Below are positions 1-9,522 of a DNA stretch of 64,000 nt, in pieces. This DNA is from Phyllobacterium sp. YR531 (GTDB lineage: Bacteria > Pseudomonadota > Alphaproteobacteria > Rhizobiales > Rhizobiaceae): NCBI RefSeq assembly GCF_000282595.1, contig NZ_AKIZ01000022.1, positions 372,001 through 436,000 on the forward strand. The letters run 5' to 3'. The position numbers and the translations under genes were made by a program. The notes below the pieces were generated by a model, which had not been told where the DNA came from, ran no database searches, and worked only from the letters and a program-made list of their open reading frames with translations. How positions within the stretch are numbered: position 1 is the stretch's first letter; the number at the start of each line of letters is the position of its first letter.

Positions 1-295
1 CGGACCAGTTTGCCTTGTCACGTAGCTTGAAGGTGTAGACCGTGCCATCGTCGGATACTTTCCAGCTTTCTGCAGCGCCGGGAATAATTTTGCCGCTGGC
101 ATCGTAGATTGTCAGACCCTCATAGAGGTCCTTGACGATGAAAGCCTCGATATCAATGGATGTCTGGGATTGGTCGAGCGTATTGGGTTCGCCGCTATTG
201 CCGCGATGCAAAACAGCTTCTGCAAGAGCTGGACTTGCGGCAAGCATCAGCGTGCCAAGGAGTGCTGCGACCCGTAAATTGAATTTGGCAGACAT
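1..295 (-). CDS. Peptide ABC transporter substrate-binding protein, OppA family (partial)
   Basis: Only the N-terminal 98 residues lie in the window; the gene runs off the left edge. The start ATG at 295 has an AAAGGA ribosome site. It opens with a signal peptide ending in a SPALAEA cleavage region, followed by VLHRGNSGEP, the mature N-terminus seen in the two neighbouring paralogues. This is the first part of an SBP_bac_5 domain, which binds oligopeptides in the periplasm for an Opp/Dpp-type importer. It is the third and last copy of a tandem array transcribed leftwards. The matching permeases and ATPases, if linked, would lie beyond the left edge. Confidence 0.9.
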   Translation of the reverse strand, partial: MSAKFNLRVAALLGTLMLAASPALAEAVLHRGNSGEPNTLDQSQTSIDIEAFIVKDLYEGLTIYDASGKIIPGAAESWKVSDDGTVYTFKLRDKANWS

Positions 296-355
296 AATTA
301 TTGTCCTTTCTGTTCCTGTACGAACACGTTGCGCGGTGCGCAGCGGGCAGGCAAT

Positions 356-1951
356 TTACTCTTGAATGCTGAAATACTTGCTGAGGTGATCATTCGACCC
401 GTTATCCACCCAGCCCTTGACCTTGTTTGACACAAGCCAGAGCTGGCCGAAATTCATCATCGGGGCGATAGGCTGATCCCGCAAAACCATTGCCTCTGCT
501 TCATGCAGGAGTTTGGAACGAGCAGCCGGATCTTTCTCCGTGTAGGACTTTTCTACCAGAGCGTCATATTCGGGATTGTCATAGCGCCCGTAATTGAAGG
601 TCGGATTCTTCTTCATGTTGATCGTCATGAAGTTTTCCGCATCGGCGTAATCCGCGGTCCAACCGGCGCGTGCCACGTTGAATTTTCCACCCTCTTTAAG
701 ATAGGCGTAGTGAGCGCTGATATCGATTTGCGAAAGGGTGACCTTGGCACCGAAAACGGTCTTCCACATATCCGCAACAGCTGTCGCCACTGCTTCATGA
801 TTGGGGTTGGTATTGTACCTGATTTCAATTTCAAGCGGCTTGGCATCTTTGCCATAACCGGCTTCCTTCATCAGCTCGACCGCCTTGTCTTCGCGATCAA
901 TCTGGGTCCACGTGGCAAAATCCGGCTCTTCCGGCTTGCCATAATTGGTGATGCCAAGCGGCACCAATGAATAGGCCGGCAGCTGTGCGCCCTTGTAGAT
1001 TTCCTGTGAGAGGAAATCGCGGTCGATCGCCATGGAAAGCGCGCGCCGCACCCGCACATCGCTGAAGGGTTCAACGCGCGTATCGAAAGAATAGAAATAG
1101 GTTGAGAGAGCAGGATTCACGTGAACCTGATCGCCATGCGATGCACGCAGGCGCTCGATCTGATCGGCGGAAAAATTATAGACGAGCTGTATCTCGCCAG
1201 CTTCAAAACGGCGTACAGCGGCCGCCTGATCTTCGGCCGGATAGAAGATGACCTTATCAAGCTTCACATTGGCGGCGTCCCAGTAATCCGGGTTTTTGAC
1301 CGCAGTCAGGTGATCGTTCTGTACATGCTCAACCAGTTCGAAAGCGCCATTGGAGACGAGCTTGCCGGGCTTGATGAATTCCGCGCCGTTCTTTTCCAGG
1401 CTCACCCTGTTAACCGGCAAAGCAGTTTGATGCGCCAGCAATTGCAGGAAGAATGGTGTGGGGCGTTCGAGAGTTATTTCGAGGGTCTTGGCGTCAATGG
1501 CTTTCATGCCCAGCTCTTCAAGCTTGGCCTCGCCTTTGTTCACCTTCTCGGCATTTTTGATCGGGTAAAGAATATTGGAGTAGCCCGCAGCAGTCTTCGG
1601 GTCTTCAACACGGCGGAAGGAGAAGACAAAATCCTCAGCGGTAACGGGCGTACCGTCTGACCAATTGGCCTTGTCATTTATCTTGAAGGTGTAGACCGTA
1701 CCATCATCAGACAGGGTCCAGCTTTCGGCGGCACCGGGAACGATATTTCCTGCTGCGTCATAGGACGTAAGACCCTCATAAAGGTCCTTGAGGATGAAGG
1801 CTTCGATTTCCAGCGAGGTCTGGGACGGATCGAGGGTTTGCGGTTCGCCGCTATTGCCCCGGTGCAGGACCGCTTCGGCAAATGCCGGTGCAGCTCCCAG
1901 CAAGAGCGATCCGGCAAGTGCGGTTGATAGAGTGAACTTCGAAAAGAACAT
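356..1951 (-). CDS. Peptide ABC transporter substrate-binding protein, OppA family
   Basis: A 531-residue periplasmic binding protein with a cleavable signal peptide (AAPAFAEA near residue 26) and a full-length SBP_bac_5 (family 5) fold. It would deliver oligopeptides to an Opp-type ABC importer. Family signatures seen are LDPSQTS near the mature N-terminus, the LKDLYEGL motif, PVTAEDFVFSFRR and RRALSMAIDRD. An AGGAG box precedes the ATG by about 10 bases. It is strongly similar along its whole length to the next gene, which points to tandem duplication, perhaps with different peptide preference. The exact substrate cannot be read from sequence. Confidence 0.93.
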   Translation of the reverse strand: MFFSKFTLSTALAGSLLLGAAPAFAEAVLHRGNSGEPQTLDPSQTSLEIEAFILKDLYEGLTSYDAAGNIVPGAAESWTLSDDGTVYTFKINDKANWSDGTPVTAEDFVFSFRRVEDPKTAAGYSNILYPIKNAEKVNKGEAKLEELGMKAIDAKTLEITLERPTPFFLQLLAHQTALPVNRVSLEKNGAEFIKPGKLVSNGAFELVEHVQNDHLTAVKNPDYWDAANVKLDKVIFYPAEDQAAAVRRFEAGEIQLVYNFSADQIERLRASHGDQVHVNPALSTYFYSFDTRVEPFSDVRVRRALSMAIDRDFLSQEIYKGAQLPAYSLVPLGITNYGKPEEPDFATWTQIDREDKAVELMKEAGYGKDAKPLEIEIRYNTNPNHEAVATAVADMWKTVFGAKVTLSQIDISAHYAYLKEGGKFNVARAGWTADYADAENFMTINMKKNPTFNYGRYDNPEYDALVEKSYTEKDPAARSKLLHEAEAMVLRDQPIAPMMNFGQLWLVSNKVKGWVDNGSNDHLSKYFSIQE

Positions 1952-2110
1952 CGTGAACTAGCTCCTATTCTGATCGCATTCGACAACGGCTACCAAATCA
2001 ATTGGATAGGCAAAATCCCGCGATCACCGCCTCGTTAAAGGGGCAGTGTTCGGGGGTATGCAGCTCGTAAATTTTCGAATGACGAGTGTGGCACGGGAAA
2101 TCGGTAAGCG

Positions 2111-2144
2111 GAATGCGGGCAACCCGAAGGGGTCACCCGCATTC
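2111..2144 (-). terminator. Hairpin after an oppA-like gene
   Basis: GAATGCGGG at 2111-2119 pairs perfectly with CCCGCATTC at 2136-2144 around a 16-base loop. It lies just past the stop codon of the leftward gene ending at 2154. No run of T follows, so it may be an attenuating or mRNA-stabilising hairpin between the tandem binding-protein genes rather than a true intrinsic terminator. Confidence 0.45.
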
Positions 2145-2153
2145 AAGCTTTCC

Positions 2154-3752
2154 TTATTCTGCGATGCTCAAATATTTGCTCAGATGTTCGTTGTTGGGGT
2201 TGTCACCCCAGCCTTTGACCTTGTCGGAAACAAGCCAGAGATTGGCATCGTTCATCAGAGGTGCAATTGGTTGATCACGCATGATCAACGCTTCCGCTTC
2301 GTGCAGAATCTTGGAACGTGCCGCAGGGTCACGCTCCGCATAGGACTTCTTCATCAACGCATCAAATTCCGGATTTTCATAATGTCCGTAATTGAATGTC
2401 TTGTTGGTGCTGACATTGAGGTTGAGGAAGTTTTCAGCATCCGCATAGTCGGCAGTCCAGCCGGCACGTGCTACGTTGAATTTGCCGCCTTCCTGCAAGT
2501 AAGCATAATGCGACGAGATATCGAGATTCATCAGCGTTACATTGGCACCAAAGGTCTTCTTCCACATATCGGCAACAGCAGTTGCAACGCGTTCATGGTT
2601 CGGATTGGTGTTGTAGCGGATTTCGATATTGAGCTTCTTGCCGCCTTCGCCAAAGCCGGCTTCCTTCATCAACTCGACAGCCTTGTCTTCGCGGTCAAGC
2701 TGCGAAAGTCCGGCAAAATCCGCCTTGGAAGGTTCGCCATAGGACTCAAGACCCGGAGGAACGAGTGAATAGACCGGCAGCTTCGTGCCGTCATAAATGT
2801 CGTTGGCAAGGAAGTCGCGATCCACGGACATGGAAAGCGCTCGTCGGACGCGCACGTCATTGAATGGCTCTGTACGCGTATCGAAGGGGTAGTAATAGGT
2901 CGCAGCCGCTGGAGTAACGTGCACCTGCTTTGGATTTGCCGCGCGAAGACGATCGATCTGGTCGGACGAGAAGTTGTAGACGAGATCGAGTTCGCCAGCT
3001 TCGTAGCGGCGGACGTTCGCAGCCTGATCGTCGATCGGGTAGAAGATTACCTTGTCGAGCTTGACGTTGGCCGCATCCCAATAGTTTTCATTCTTCACAA
3101 CGGTCAGGTGATCGTTTGGAACGTGCTCGGTGAGCTTGAATGCGCCGTTGCCGACCAGCTTGCCCGGTTTGACGAACTCAGCGCCGTTCTTCTCAAAGCT
3201 TGCCTTGTTGATGGGCAGAGCAGTCTGGTGGGACAGCAATTCGATGAAGAATGGAGTTGGCTGTTCAAGCGTGATCTCAAGGGTCTTTTCGTCAACGCCT
3301 TTTACGCCCAGTTCTTCAATCTTGGCTTCGCCCTTGTTGACCTTCTGCGCATTCTTGATCGGATAAAGAATATTGGCGTAGCCAGCTGCAGTCTTGGGGT
3401 CTTCGACGCGTCGCATCGAGAATACGAAGTCTTCAGCCGTTACCGGCGAGCCATCGGACCATTTTGCATCTGCACGAATCTTGAATGTGTATACGAGGCC
3501 ATCATCGGAAACAGTCCAGCTTTCTGCTGCGCCCGGCACAATTTTGCCATTGGCGTCATATACTGTGAGACCCTCATAAAGGTCCTTGACGATGAACGCT
3601 TCGATATCGATCGATGTCTGGGACTGGTCGAGCGTTTGCGGCTCACCGCTATTGCCGCGATGGAGCACTGCCTCGGCCAGAGCCGGGCTTGCACCCAGCA
3701 TAAGTGAACCGAGCAATAGCGCGGTGCGGAAATTAAGCTTCATTAGGGTCAT
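2154..3752 (-). CDS. Peptide ABC transporter substrate-binding protein, OppA family
   Basis: A 532-residue family-5 periplasmic peptide-binding protein. The start at 3752 fits a GGAAGG ribosome site 9 bases upstream; an in-frame ATG at 3743 is an alternative. The signal peptide ends near ASPALAEA. Motifs include LDQSQTSIDIEAF, PVTAEDFVFSMRR, RRALSMSVDRD and a C-terminal DQPIAPLM segment. It is the first gene of three tandem paralogues transcribed leftwards, so the promoter for the group is probably in the 3753-3980 gap. Role inferred from family: capture of oligopeptides for Opp-type uptake. No permease or ATPase gene is present here. Confidence 0.93.
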   Translation of the reverse strand: MTLMKLNFRTALLLGSLMLGASPALAEAVLHRGNSGEPQTLDQSQTSIDIEAFIVKDLYEGLTVYDANGKIVPGAAESWTVSDDGLVYTFKIRADAKWSDGSPVTAEDFVFSMRRVEDPKTAAGYANILYPIKNAQKVNKGEAKIEELGVKGVDEKTLEITLEQPTPFFIELLSHQTALPINKASFEKNGAEFVKPGKLVGNGAFKLTEHVPNDHLTVVKNENYWDAANVKLDKVIFYPIDDQAANVRRYEAGELDLVYNFSSDQIDRLRAANPKQVHVTPAAATYYYPFDTRTEPFNDVRVRRALSMSVDRDFLANDIYDGTKLPVYSLVPPGLESYGEPSKADFAGLSQLDREDKAVELMKEAGFGEGGKKLNIEIRYNTNPNHERVATAVADMWKKTFGANVTLMNLDISSHYAYLQEGGKFNVARAGWTADYADAENFLNLNVSTNKTFNYGHYENPEFDALMKKSYAERDPAARSKILHEAEALIMRDQPIAPLMNDANLWLVSDKVKGWGDNPNNEHLSKYLSIAE

Positions 3753-3983
3753 TTTTCTGTTCCTTCCCCTCTAAGAGAATTGCGAAGGGTTGAACAAATG
3801 CCAAAATTTGCCCAAAGGCAAGGAGGCTCCGGCACTTTCGATATAATATTTTAGTGGAATATGGCTGACGGCCACGTCAAAAAATATTGCACTATATGGA
3901 CCCAGGGGCCATTTTACGCCACTTTTGGGTGTGGATGCGCCAACAAAGCGCGCGAAATAATCTTTCGCGTTTTTGTGGAAAAC

Positions 3984-5453
3984 TCAATCCCGCATACGCG
4001 AATAAGCCTCCAATGCCCGGTTTCTGGCAGTTCCATGCTCGACGATAGGTTCGGGATAGTCCTTTCCCAGATCTATATTGGCAGCTTTCAAGGTAGCTGC
4101 CGGGGCGGTCCACGGTTTGTGCAGATACTTGTCGGGCAGGTCTTTAAGGATGGGGATGAACTGCCTGACATACCGCCCGTTGGGGTCGAATTTTTCGCCC
4201 TGGATGATCGGGTTGAATACACGGAAGTAAGGAGCAGCATCGGCTCCAGATCCGGCCACCCATTGCCAGCTTGCCGCATTGCTGGCCGGGTCCGCATCGA
4301 CAAGCGTGTCCCAGAACCACTCTTCTCCTTTGCGCCAGTCGATCAGCAGATGCTTGATCAGGAACGAGGCCGCGATCATCCGCACCCGATTATGCATCCA
4401 GCCAGTCTGCCAAAGCTGACGCATGCCGGCATCGACAATGGGATAGCCCGTATTGCCCTGTTTCCAGGCATCGAAATGTGAGACCTTCCTGCTCCATTCA
4501 AAGCCGTCAAAGGATTTGTTGAAATTCTCCGTGTGAAGCTTCGGATTGTTGAAAAGCAGGTGATAGGAAAACTCCCGCCAGCCAACCTCTTTCAGGAACG
4601 TATCCAGACCGCCATTCTGATCTTTTATGGCAGGGGATTTCGATGCATGCCAGATTTGGAATGGCGTGATTTCGCCGTGGGCAAGATGTGGCGACAGACG
4701 CGAGGTCGCTTCCGTGCCGGGAATATCGCGACCGTTTTTATAGGATGGCACCCTGTCGTCGAGGAAGTCTGAAAGCTTTTCCCTCGCGCCCTCTTCGCCG
4801 GGTGTCCAGTTCTCATCGAATCCTTTTGCCCAATCGGGCTTCGTTGGCAGCAGCGCCCAATCGTCCAGCTCGTCAGAGGTAATGTCGCTTGACCAGTTTC
4901 TCAGCTTTTTCGGTTCGGGAACTGGGTTGCGTGGTTCAGGACCATTCAGACAGGCCCGCCAGAAGGGTGTGAAAACGCGGTAGTACCCGCCTGCTCCGGT
5001 CTTGAGTTTATAGGGCTCGTGCAACAAATGCCCGTCAAAACTTTCTGCTGTAATCTTTCGTTCGAGCAGTTCCGCTTTGAGTGCGGTATCCACCTCGATG
5101 CCTGCAGGATCATATCTGCGGTTCCATAGAACCATGTCGGCCTTGGTATCATCTAGCAGGTTTCTGACGATGGCTTGCGTTGCACCTTTTCGCAGGATCA
5201 GCTTCTGGTCCAATTTAGCGAGAGATCGGGTGAGTGAAACCAGTGAGTGATGCAGCCACCATTGACGCGCACCTCCAAGTGGCCGCACGGATTTGCTCGT
5301 TTCCTCATCGCGGATAAAGACGGTGATGACAGGCTTACCGGTTTGCGCGGCCGCATAAAGCGCCCTGTTGTCCGCGAGCCGCAAATCATGGCGGAACAGG
5401 ACGATGACAGGATTTTCCTTCGCATCGTTTTCGTCCTTGCCGATTGTCGTCAT
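3984..5453 (-). CDS. phrB: Deoxyribodipyrimidine photolyase (CPD photolyase, class I)
   Basis: Repairs cyclobutane pyrimidine dimers using FADH- and blue light. The 489-residue protein starts at the ATG at 5453, chosen because GAGGA lies 8 bases upstream and the product then begins shortly before the canonical VIVLFRHDLRLADNRAL motif; upstream in-frame ATGs lack such support. The C-terminal FAD-binding half shows WREFSYHLLF, DAGMRQLWQTGWMHNR, NAASWQWVAGSGADAAPYFR and RVFNPIIQGEKFDPNG, all typical of the photolyase/cryptochrome family. E. coli PhrB is of similar length (472). It is divergent from the protease gene at 5622; their 168-bp spacer carries a repeated TGCCAATATA element. Confidence 0.95.
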   Translation of the reverse strand: MTTIGKDENDAKENPVIVLFRHDLRLADNRALYAAAQTGKPVITVFIRDEETSKSVRPLGGARQWWLHHSLVSLTRSLAKLDQKLILRKGATQAIVRNLLDDTKADMVLWNRRYDPAGIEVDTALKAELLERKITAESFDGHLLHEPYKLKTGAGGYYRVFTPFWRACLNGPEPRNPVPEPKKLRNWSSDITSDELDDWALLPTKPDWAKGFDENWTPGEEGAREKLSDFLDDRVPSYKNGRDIPGTEATSRLSPHLAHGEITPFQIWHASKSPAIKDQNGGLDTFLKEVGWREFSYHLLFNNPKLHTENFNKSFDGFEWSRKVSHFDAWKQGNTGYPIVDAGMRQLWQTGWMHNRVRMIAASFLIKHLLIDWRKGEEWFWDTLVDADPASNAASWQWVAGSGADAAPYFRVFNPIIQGEKFDPNGRYVRQFIPILKDLPDKYLHKPWTAPAATLKAANIDLGKDYPEPIVEHGTARNRALEAYSRMRD

Positions 5454-5477
5454 CACATATTTCCTCATTGAGGTAGC

Positions 5478-5605
5478 TGCCAATATACTGAGCGCAGTGC
5501 GAACAGCTCTCTTTCTGTGTGTATTGTTTTTGATTGCCGGGCAATCCGCTTTGTAATAAACAAGCAAACATGATTTTTGTTGCCTGTTAATTGCCAATAT
5601 ATTGA
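5478..5605. promoter_or_regulatory. Repeated TGCCAATATAyTGA element between divergent genes
   Basis: Fourteen-base elements at 5478-5491 and 5592-5605 match at 13 positions. The second contains the perfect palindrome CAATATATTG and the first has one mismatch to it. They sit close to the starts of the photolyase and protease genes. Two near-identical palindromes in a divergent promoter region suggest a regulator site; which protein binds is unknown. Confidence 0.35.
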
Positions 5606-5621
5606 TATTAAAGAGATTTTT

Positions 5622-6809
5622 ATGCTTAAAGCTGACATGGAAGACCGCAATGGCGGTCCCCCTCATTACAGTGCCTGGCGCGAATATGCGATAATCGCGT
5701 TCATTATCGGCCTTTTTGTTGCAGGTGGTGCGTTTTTCTATTGGGGCAAGGACATGCTTCCGGCACTCCAACAATTAACCCAAAACACACCGGCGGCACT
5801 GCCCGAAACAGCGCCTGATCCATTGCTTGCCAAATTATATGAGCGTTACGAAATGGAAGCGCTTCCGGCAACATTGGTCAAAAAAGTCCCGATATCCGGC
5901 TACATCACAAAGCTTCAGCGCGAGCCTTGTGACTGGAACGTCACCTATGATTTCGCTGTAGCGCTGCAAAAGGCTGGATATAGCCGCGACACGGCCAAAG
6001 TGTTTCAGGCATACTCAAACAAATGCAGACCATCCGATGTTGCGCTCTATAATGCAGCAGATGCCCTGTACGGATTGAGCGATTTCGACGGCGCACTCAA
6101 GGTGATGGATGACTTGCTTGTCATGTCACCTGATCTGGCGCAGTCCTACTATCTCAAGGCACAAATATTAAGCGATGCAAAGCGTCACAAGGAAGCAATC
6201 AACGCATACGAATCCACGATAGGCCTGTCGGATGATCTGACATCAATGAGCGGGGAAGTCTTCCGCCAGATTTCGCTGAGCTATGCGGCACTGGGCGATT
6301 ATTGCGGCGCCATTACCCCGATCCAGACATGGATATCTATTGATCCCGCAAAGAACGATACGGTGCGGTCTCAGACCATGCTCAAGGACTATACCTCGAA
6401 GGGCAAATGTGAACAACGCTATGCAACCGGCAATGACCGCTTTCCCAGCCGGGGCAAGGATGTCATTACTGCCAAGGTCAGCATAAATGGTGTTCCCGGA
6501 AACTTCATCGTCGATACGGGTGCCAGCTTTGTGTCTATAAGCAGGGATTTTGCTGCACGTATAAAATTACCTCTTACTGAGGATTATTCGGTGCGCATGC
6601 AGACTGCCAACGGCGTTTCCTGGGCTCAACGCAGTTCCGCATCCAAGGTCAAGATCGGTAAAGTGGAAGCCAATGATGTGGCAATGATTGTCATGGCGGA
6701 CGAGAAAGCGCTGGGCAGCGAGATAGACGGACTTTTGGGCCGCTCCTTCCTTTCCAGATTCAACGTAATTTTCGGTGCAGATGCCTGGGAAATCCAGAGC
6801 AAGCAATGA
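5622..6809 (+). CDS. Membrane-anchored retropepsin-like aspartic protease with TPR-like region
   Basis: A 395-residue protein. Residues 22-42 form one transmembrane helix (REYAIIAFIIGLFVAGGAFF), leaving the rest probably in the periplasm. The middle (about 100-260) has helical repeats resembling TPR units. The C-terminal third is a clan AA aspartic protease domain: active-site FIVDTGAS at about 296-302 and the supporting GLLGRSFLSRF motif at 370-380, as in the bacterial retropepsin-like family (TIGR02281 type). Such proteins may act as homodimers; substrates are mostly unknown. The start at 5622 was preferred because AAAGAG precedes it. It ends directly against the oppositely oriented DNA ligase gene. 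Confidence 0.8.
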   Translation: MLKADMEDRNGGPPHYSAWREYAIIAFIIGLFVAGGAFFYWGKDMLPALQQLTQNTPAALPETAPDPLLAKLYERYEMEALPATLVKKVPISGYITKLQREPCDWNVTYDFAVALQKAGYSRDTAKVFQAYSNKCRPSDVALYNAADALYGLSDFDGALKVMDDLLVMSPDLAQSYYLKAQILSDAKRHKEAINAYESTIGLSDDLTSMSGEVFRQISLSYAALGDYCGAITPIQTWISIDPAKNDTVRSQTMLKDYTSKGKCEQRYATGNDRFPSRGKDVITAKVSINGVPGNFIVDTGASFVSISRDFAARIKLPLTEDYSVRMQTANGVSWAQRSSASKVKIGKVEANDVAMIVMADEKALGSEIDGLLGRSFLSRFNVIFGADAWEIQSKQ

Positions 6810-8435
6810 CTATTCCGGATTTTGCGTATCACGCAGCAGGGCTTCAAGCGTTTCCAGCCGGTCGGCTTCGATTGGGGGTTTGTCCCAACGCAGACGTGAA
6901 ATACGCGGGAAGCGCATGGCAACGCCGGACTTGTGCCGTTTGGAACGGTTGAGCCCTTCGAAGGCTACCTCAAGCACCAGCCCATGCTTGGGTTCCGCCC
7001 TTACCGAGCGAACAGGCCCGAAGCGCTCGGTCGTGTTGTTTCGCACAAAGGCATCGAGTTGTTTCAGCTCTTCGTCGGTGAAGCCGAAATAGGCCTTGCC
7101 CACCGGTACAAGGTGCGGGTCGGTTTCGGGGCCTGTCCAGACTGCAAATGTATAGTCGGAATAATAGCTGGAGCGCTTGCCATGCCCACGCTGCGCATAG
7201 ACGAGCACCGCATCGATGATGAAGGGATCGCGCTTCCATTTGAACCATGGACCCTTTGGTCGTCCAGGCACATAGGCGGAGGTATATTGCTTCAGCATCA
7301 GCCCTTCGATGATGGGATGCGGAGGGTTCTTGCGATAGCGGGCGAGGTCTTCAAAGGTTTCAAAACCTATCAGGGGTGACAGGTCAAAGCGCGTGGGCTC
7401 AAGCTGTTTCACAAAAGCTTCCAGCCGCCTGCGGCGTTCGCCAAACGGCAGTGCACGAATGTCTTCCGCACCATCAAACAGCAGATCGTAAACGCGAACA
7501 AAGGCTGGATGACTTTCCAGTTGCTTGGCTGAGACAGTCTTGCGATTGAGCCGTTGCTGGAGATCACCAAATGCACCTATTTCCATCTCGGTATCATTGC
7601 TGCGTGCTACCAGCAATTCACCGTCCAGCGTGCCTTCAAATGTCATGAAATCGGCAATGTCGGGAAAAGCGTGGGAAATGTCATCGCCCGTTCGCGAATA
7701 TATGCGGCGCTGGCCCTTCTCCGATGTCAGCTGAACCCTGATACCATCCCACTTCCATTCGGCGGCATATTCTTGCGCATTGATGCGTGCATGGTCCGGC
7801 TCCTCAAGCGGGGTCGAAAGCATGACTGGCCGGAAGGGTGCGAGGCTGAGGCTTTCCGGCTTTTCCGCGGTTTTTTCCAGCCATGCAAAGAGTGGCTGAT
7901 AGGGCGGTGTCAGACCATGCCACAGTTCTTCAATTTCCGTGACATCCACCTCGCCGAACTGTGCCAATGCCTGCTTTGCAAGCCGAGCCGATACACCAAT
8001 GCGCAGGCCTCCGGTCACCAGTTTCAAGAGAGCATAGCGCGCCGATGCATCAAGCTGATCCAGCCATTTTTCGACCATTCTGACGGCATCACTGCGGGAG
8101 GCCCGCTCAAGCGCCGTGACCACATCTCCAAGCGTCGGCACGCTGTTGGAGCGCAAAGGCTCATCCGCTGACCAGACAAGCGAAATGGTTTCGGCAAGAT
8201 CGCCGACATAATCATAGGAATAGGCGAAAAGCTGCTGATCCATGCGTTCGGCGATAAGAGCGCGGAGCATGGCCGGTTTGACATTGGCAATATTCAGATC
8301 GCCGGTAATTGCAGCGAGCGCCAGCCCGCGATCGGGATCGGGCGTATCGCGGAAATAGTCAGCCAGAAGTTTCAGCTTTCCATTGCGAGCGGGCGTCAGG
8401 ACAAGGCGGTCGAGAAGTGCGGCAAACTCTTCCAT
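6810..8435 (-). CDS. ATP-dependent DNA ligase (repair-cluster ligase)
   Basis: Seals nicks using ATP. The 541-residue protein has an N-terminal DNA-binding region (about 1-200), the adenylation domain with the nucleotidyl-transfer lysine K228 in EWKWDGIR, motif III-like EGTLDGELL, motif V region EGLMLKQYTSAYVPGR followed by FKWKRD, and a C-terminal OB-fold. The ATG at 8435 overlaps the stop of the exonuclease gene by one base (TGATG), so the two are translationally coupled; a TTG three bases upstream is less likely. Ligase, MBL-fold exonuclease, Lhr-type helicase and PdeM phosphoesterase form a known bacterial repair gene set. Confidence 0.93.
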   Translation of the reverse strand: MEEFAALLDRLVLTPARNGKLKLLADYFRDTPDPDRGLALAAITGDLNIANVKPAMLRALIAERMDQQLFAYSYDYVGDLAETISLVWSADEPLRSNSVPTLGDVVTALERASRSDAVRMVEKWLDQLDASARYALLKLVTGGLRIGVSARLAKQALAQFGEVDVTEIEELWHGLTPPYQPLFAWLEKTAEKPESLSLAPFRPVMLSTPLEEPDHARINAQEYAAEWKWDGIRVQLTSEKGQRRIYSRTGDDISHAFPDIADFMTFEGTLDGELLVARSNDTEMEIGAFGDLQQRLNRKTVSAKQLESHPAFVRVYDLLFDGAEDIRALPFGERRRRLEAFVKQLEPTRFDLSPLIGFETFEDLARYRKNPPHPIIEGLMLKQYTSAYVPGRPKGPWFKWKRDPFIIDAVLVYAQRGHGKRSSYYSDYTFAVWTGPETDPHLVPVGKAYFGFTDEELKQLDAFVRNNTTERFGPVRSVRAEPKHGLVLEVAFEGLNRSKRHKSGVAMRFPRISRLRWDKPPIEADRLETLEALLRDTQNPE

Positions 8436-9451
8436 CAATCGCCCTCATCTTCATAGCCGACGAGATGCAGCGGACGGGCCGCATATCCATTGAGATCACA
8501 CCAGCGGACAAGAGCTTCCTCGCGGCCATGCGTGGCCCAGACTTGCGAGGGATGAAGCTCGGTGATGGTGTCTGTCAGTTCATCCCAGTCGCAATGATCG
8601 GAAAGTATGATCGGAAGTTCGACACCGCCTTGGCGTGCGCGCTGGCGAATACGCATCCAGCCGGAAGCGAAACATGAAACGGGATCAGGGAACCGCCGGG
8701 CCCACCTGTCGAGAAAGGCGGAAGGCGGACCCACCACGATCGCGCCGGCAAAATCTGCCACACTGCCCTTTTCAATTGTTGCCGGGGCCAGCGGACCGAG
8801 TTTTATGCCTTGCGTTTCGTAATAGTCACAGAGCTTTGCCAGTGCACCGTGAATGTAAATCGTGCGGTCATATCCGGCATCGCGCAGCAGGCGTATGACG
8901 CGTTGTGCCTTACCGAGCGCATAAGCGCCGACGAGATGCGAGCGCTCCGGAAACTGCTCGACTGATTTGAGCAGCTTGGCGATTTCATCGCGGCTGTTTG
9001 GGTGGCGAAACACCGGCAAGGCGAATGTGGCTTCGGTGATGAAGACATCGCAGGCCACGGGTTCGAAGCCGAGGCATGTCGGGTCAGCGCGGCGTTTGTA
9101 ATCACCCGACGCAACGATGCGCATGCCTTCTTTTTCTACGGCAATTTGGGCAGAGCCAAGCACATGCCCGGCTGGATGAAAGCTGATGGTGACACCATTA
9201 ACCTCTGTTGATTTGCCAAGCTCCGCTGTCTGGGTCTCCTCGGCAAAGTCGGCTCCATAGCGCAGCGCCATGATATCGAGCGTCTGCTGTGTGGCCATGA
9301 CCTTGCGATGGCCGGAACGCGCATGATCCGAGTGGCCGTGGGTGATAAGCGCGCGGTCAACAGGGCGGATGGGATCAATGTAGAAATCACCCGCTGGCGA
9401 ATAGAGACCGGCAGGCGTGGATCGCAAGAGCTCTTCCGGACGTTTCAACAA
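8435..9451 (-). CDS. Ligase-associated DNA exonuclease, metallo-beta-lactamase fold
   Basis: A 338-residue enzyme with the metallo-beta-lactamase/beta-CASP-like fold of the mRNA 3'-end-processing-factor relatives found next to ATP-dependent ligases. The metal-binding motif HGHSDH is at residues 38-43, with later histidines in HPAGHVLGS and in LSDHCDWDEL. It is predicted to trim DNA ends before ligation. The start is TTG at 9451: GGAG sits 8 bases upstream and no in-frame ATG is available nearby. It is the first gene of the leftward exonuclease-ligase pair and is divergent from the helicase gene across a 293-bp spacer. Confidence 0.9.
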   Translation of the reverse strand: MLKRPEELLRSTPAGLYSPAGDFYIDPIRPVDRALITHGHSDHARSGHRKVMATQQTLDIMALRYGADFAEETQTAELGKSTEVNGVTISFHPAGHVLGSAQIAVEKEGMRIVASGDYKRRADPTCLGFEPVACDVFITEATFALPVFRHPNSRDEIAKLLKSVEQFPERSHLVGAYALGKAQRVIRLLRDAGYDRTIYIHGALAKLCDYYETQGIKLGPLAPATIEKGSVADFAGAIVVGPPSAFLDRWARRFPDPVSCFASGWMRIRQRARQGGVELPIILSDHCDWDELTDTITELHPSQVWATHGREEALVRWCDLNGYAARPLHLVGYEDEGD

Positions 9452-9522
9452 ACTGCGTTCTCCGTTCCCGTGTTCATCAAATGCTCGGTGCAGTGAATAT
9501 TTTTAGCCCACTGCATCAACTG

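Noticed and set aside
2919-3707. 262-codon reading frame opposite an oppA gene
   Set aside because: Antisense shadow of a strongly conserved binding protein. A similar one lies at 1121-1660 opposite the next oppA.
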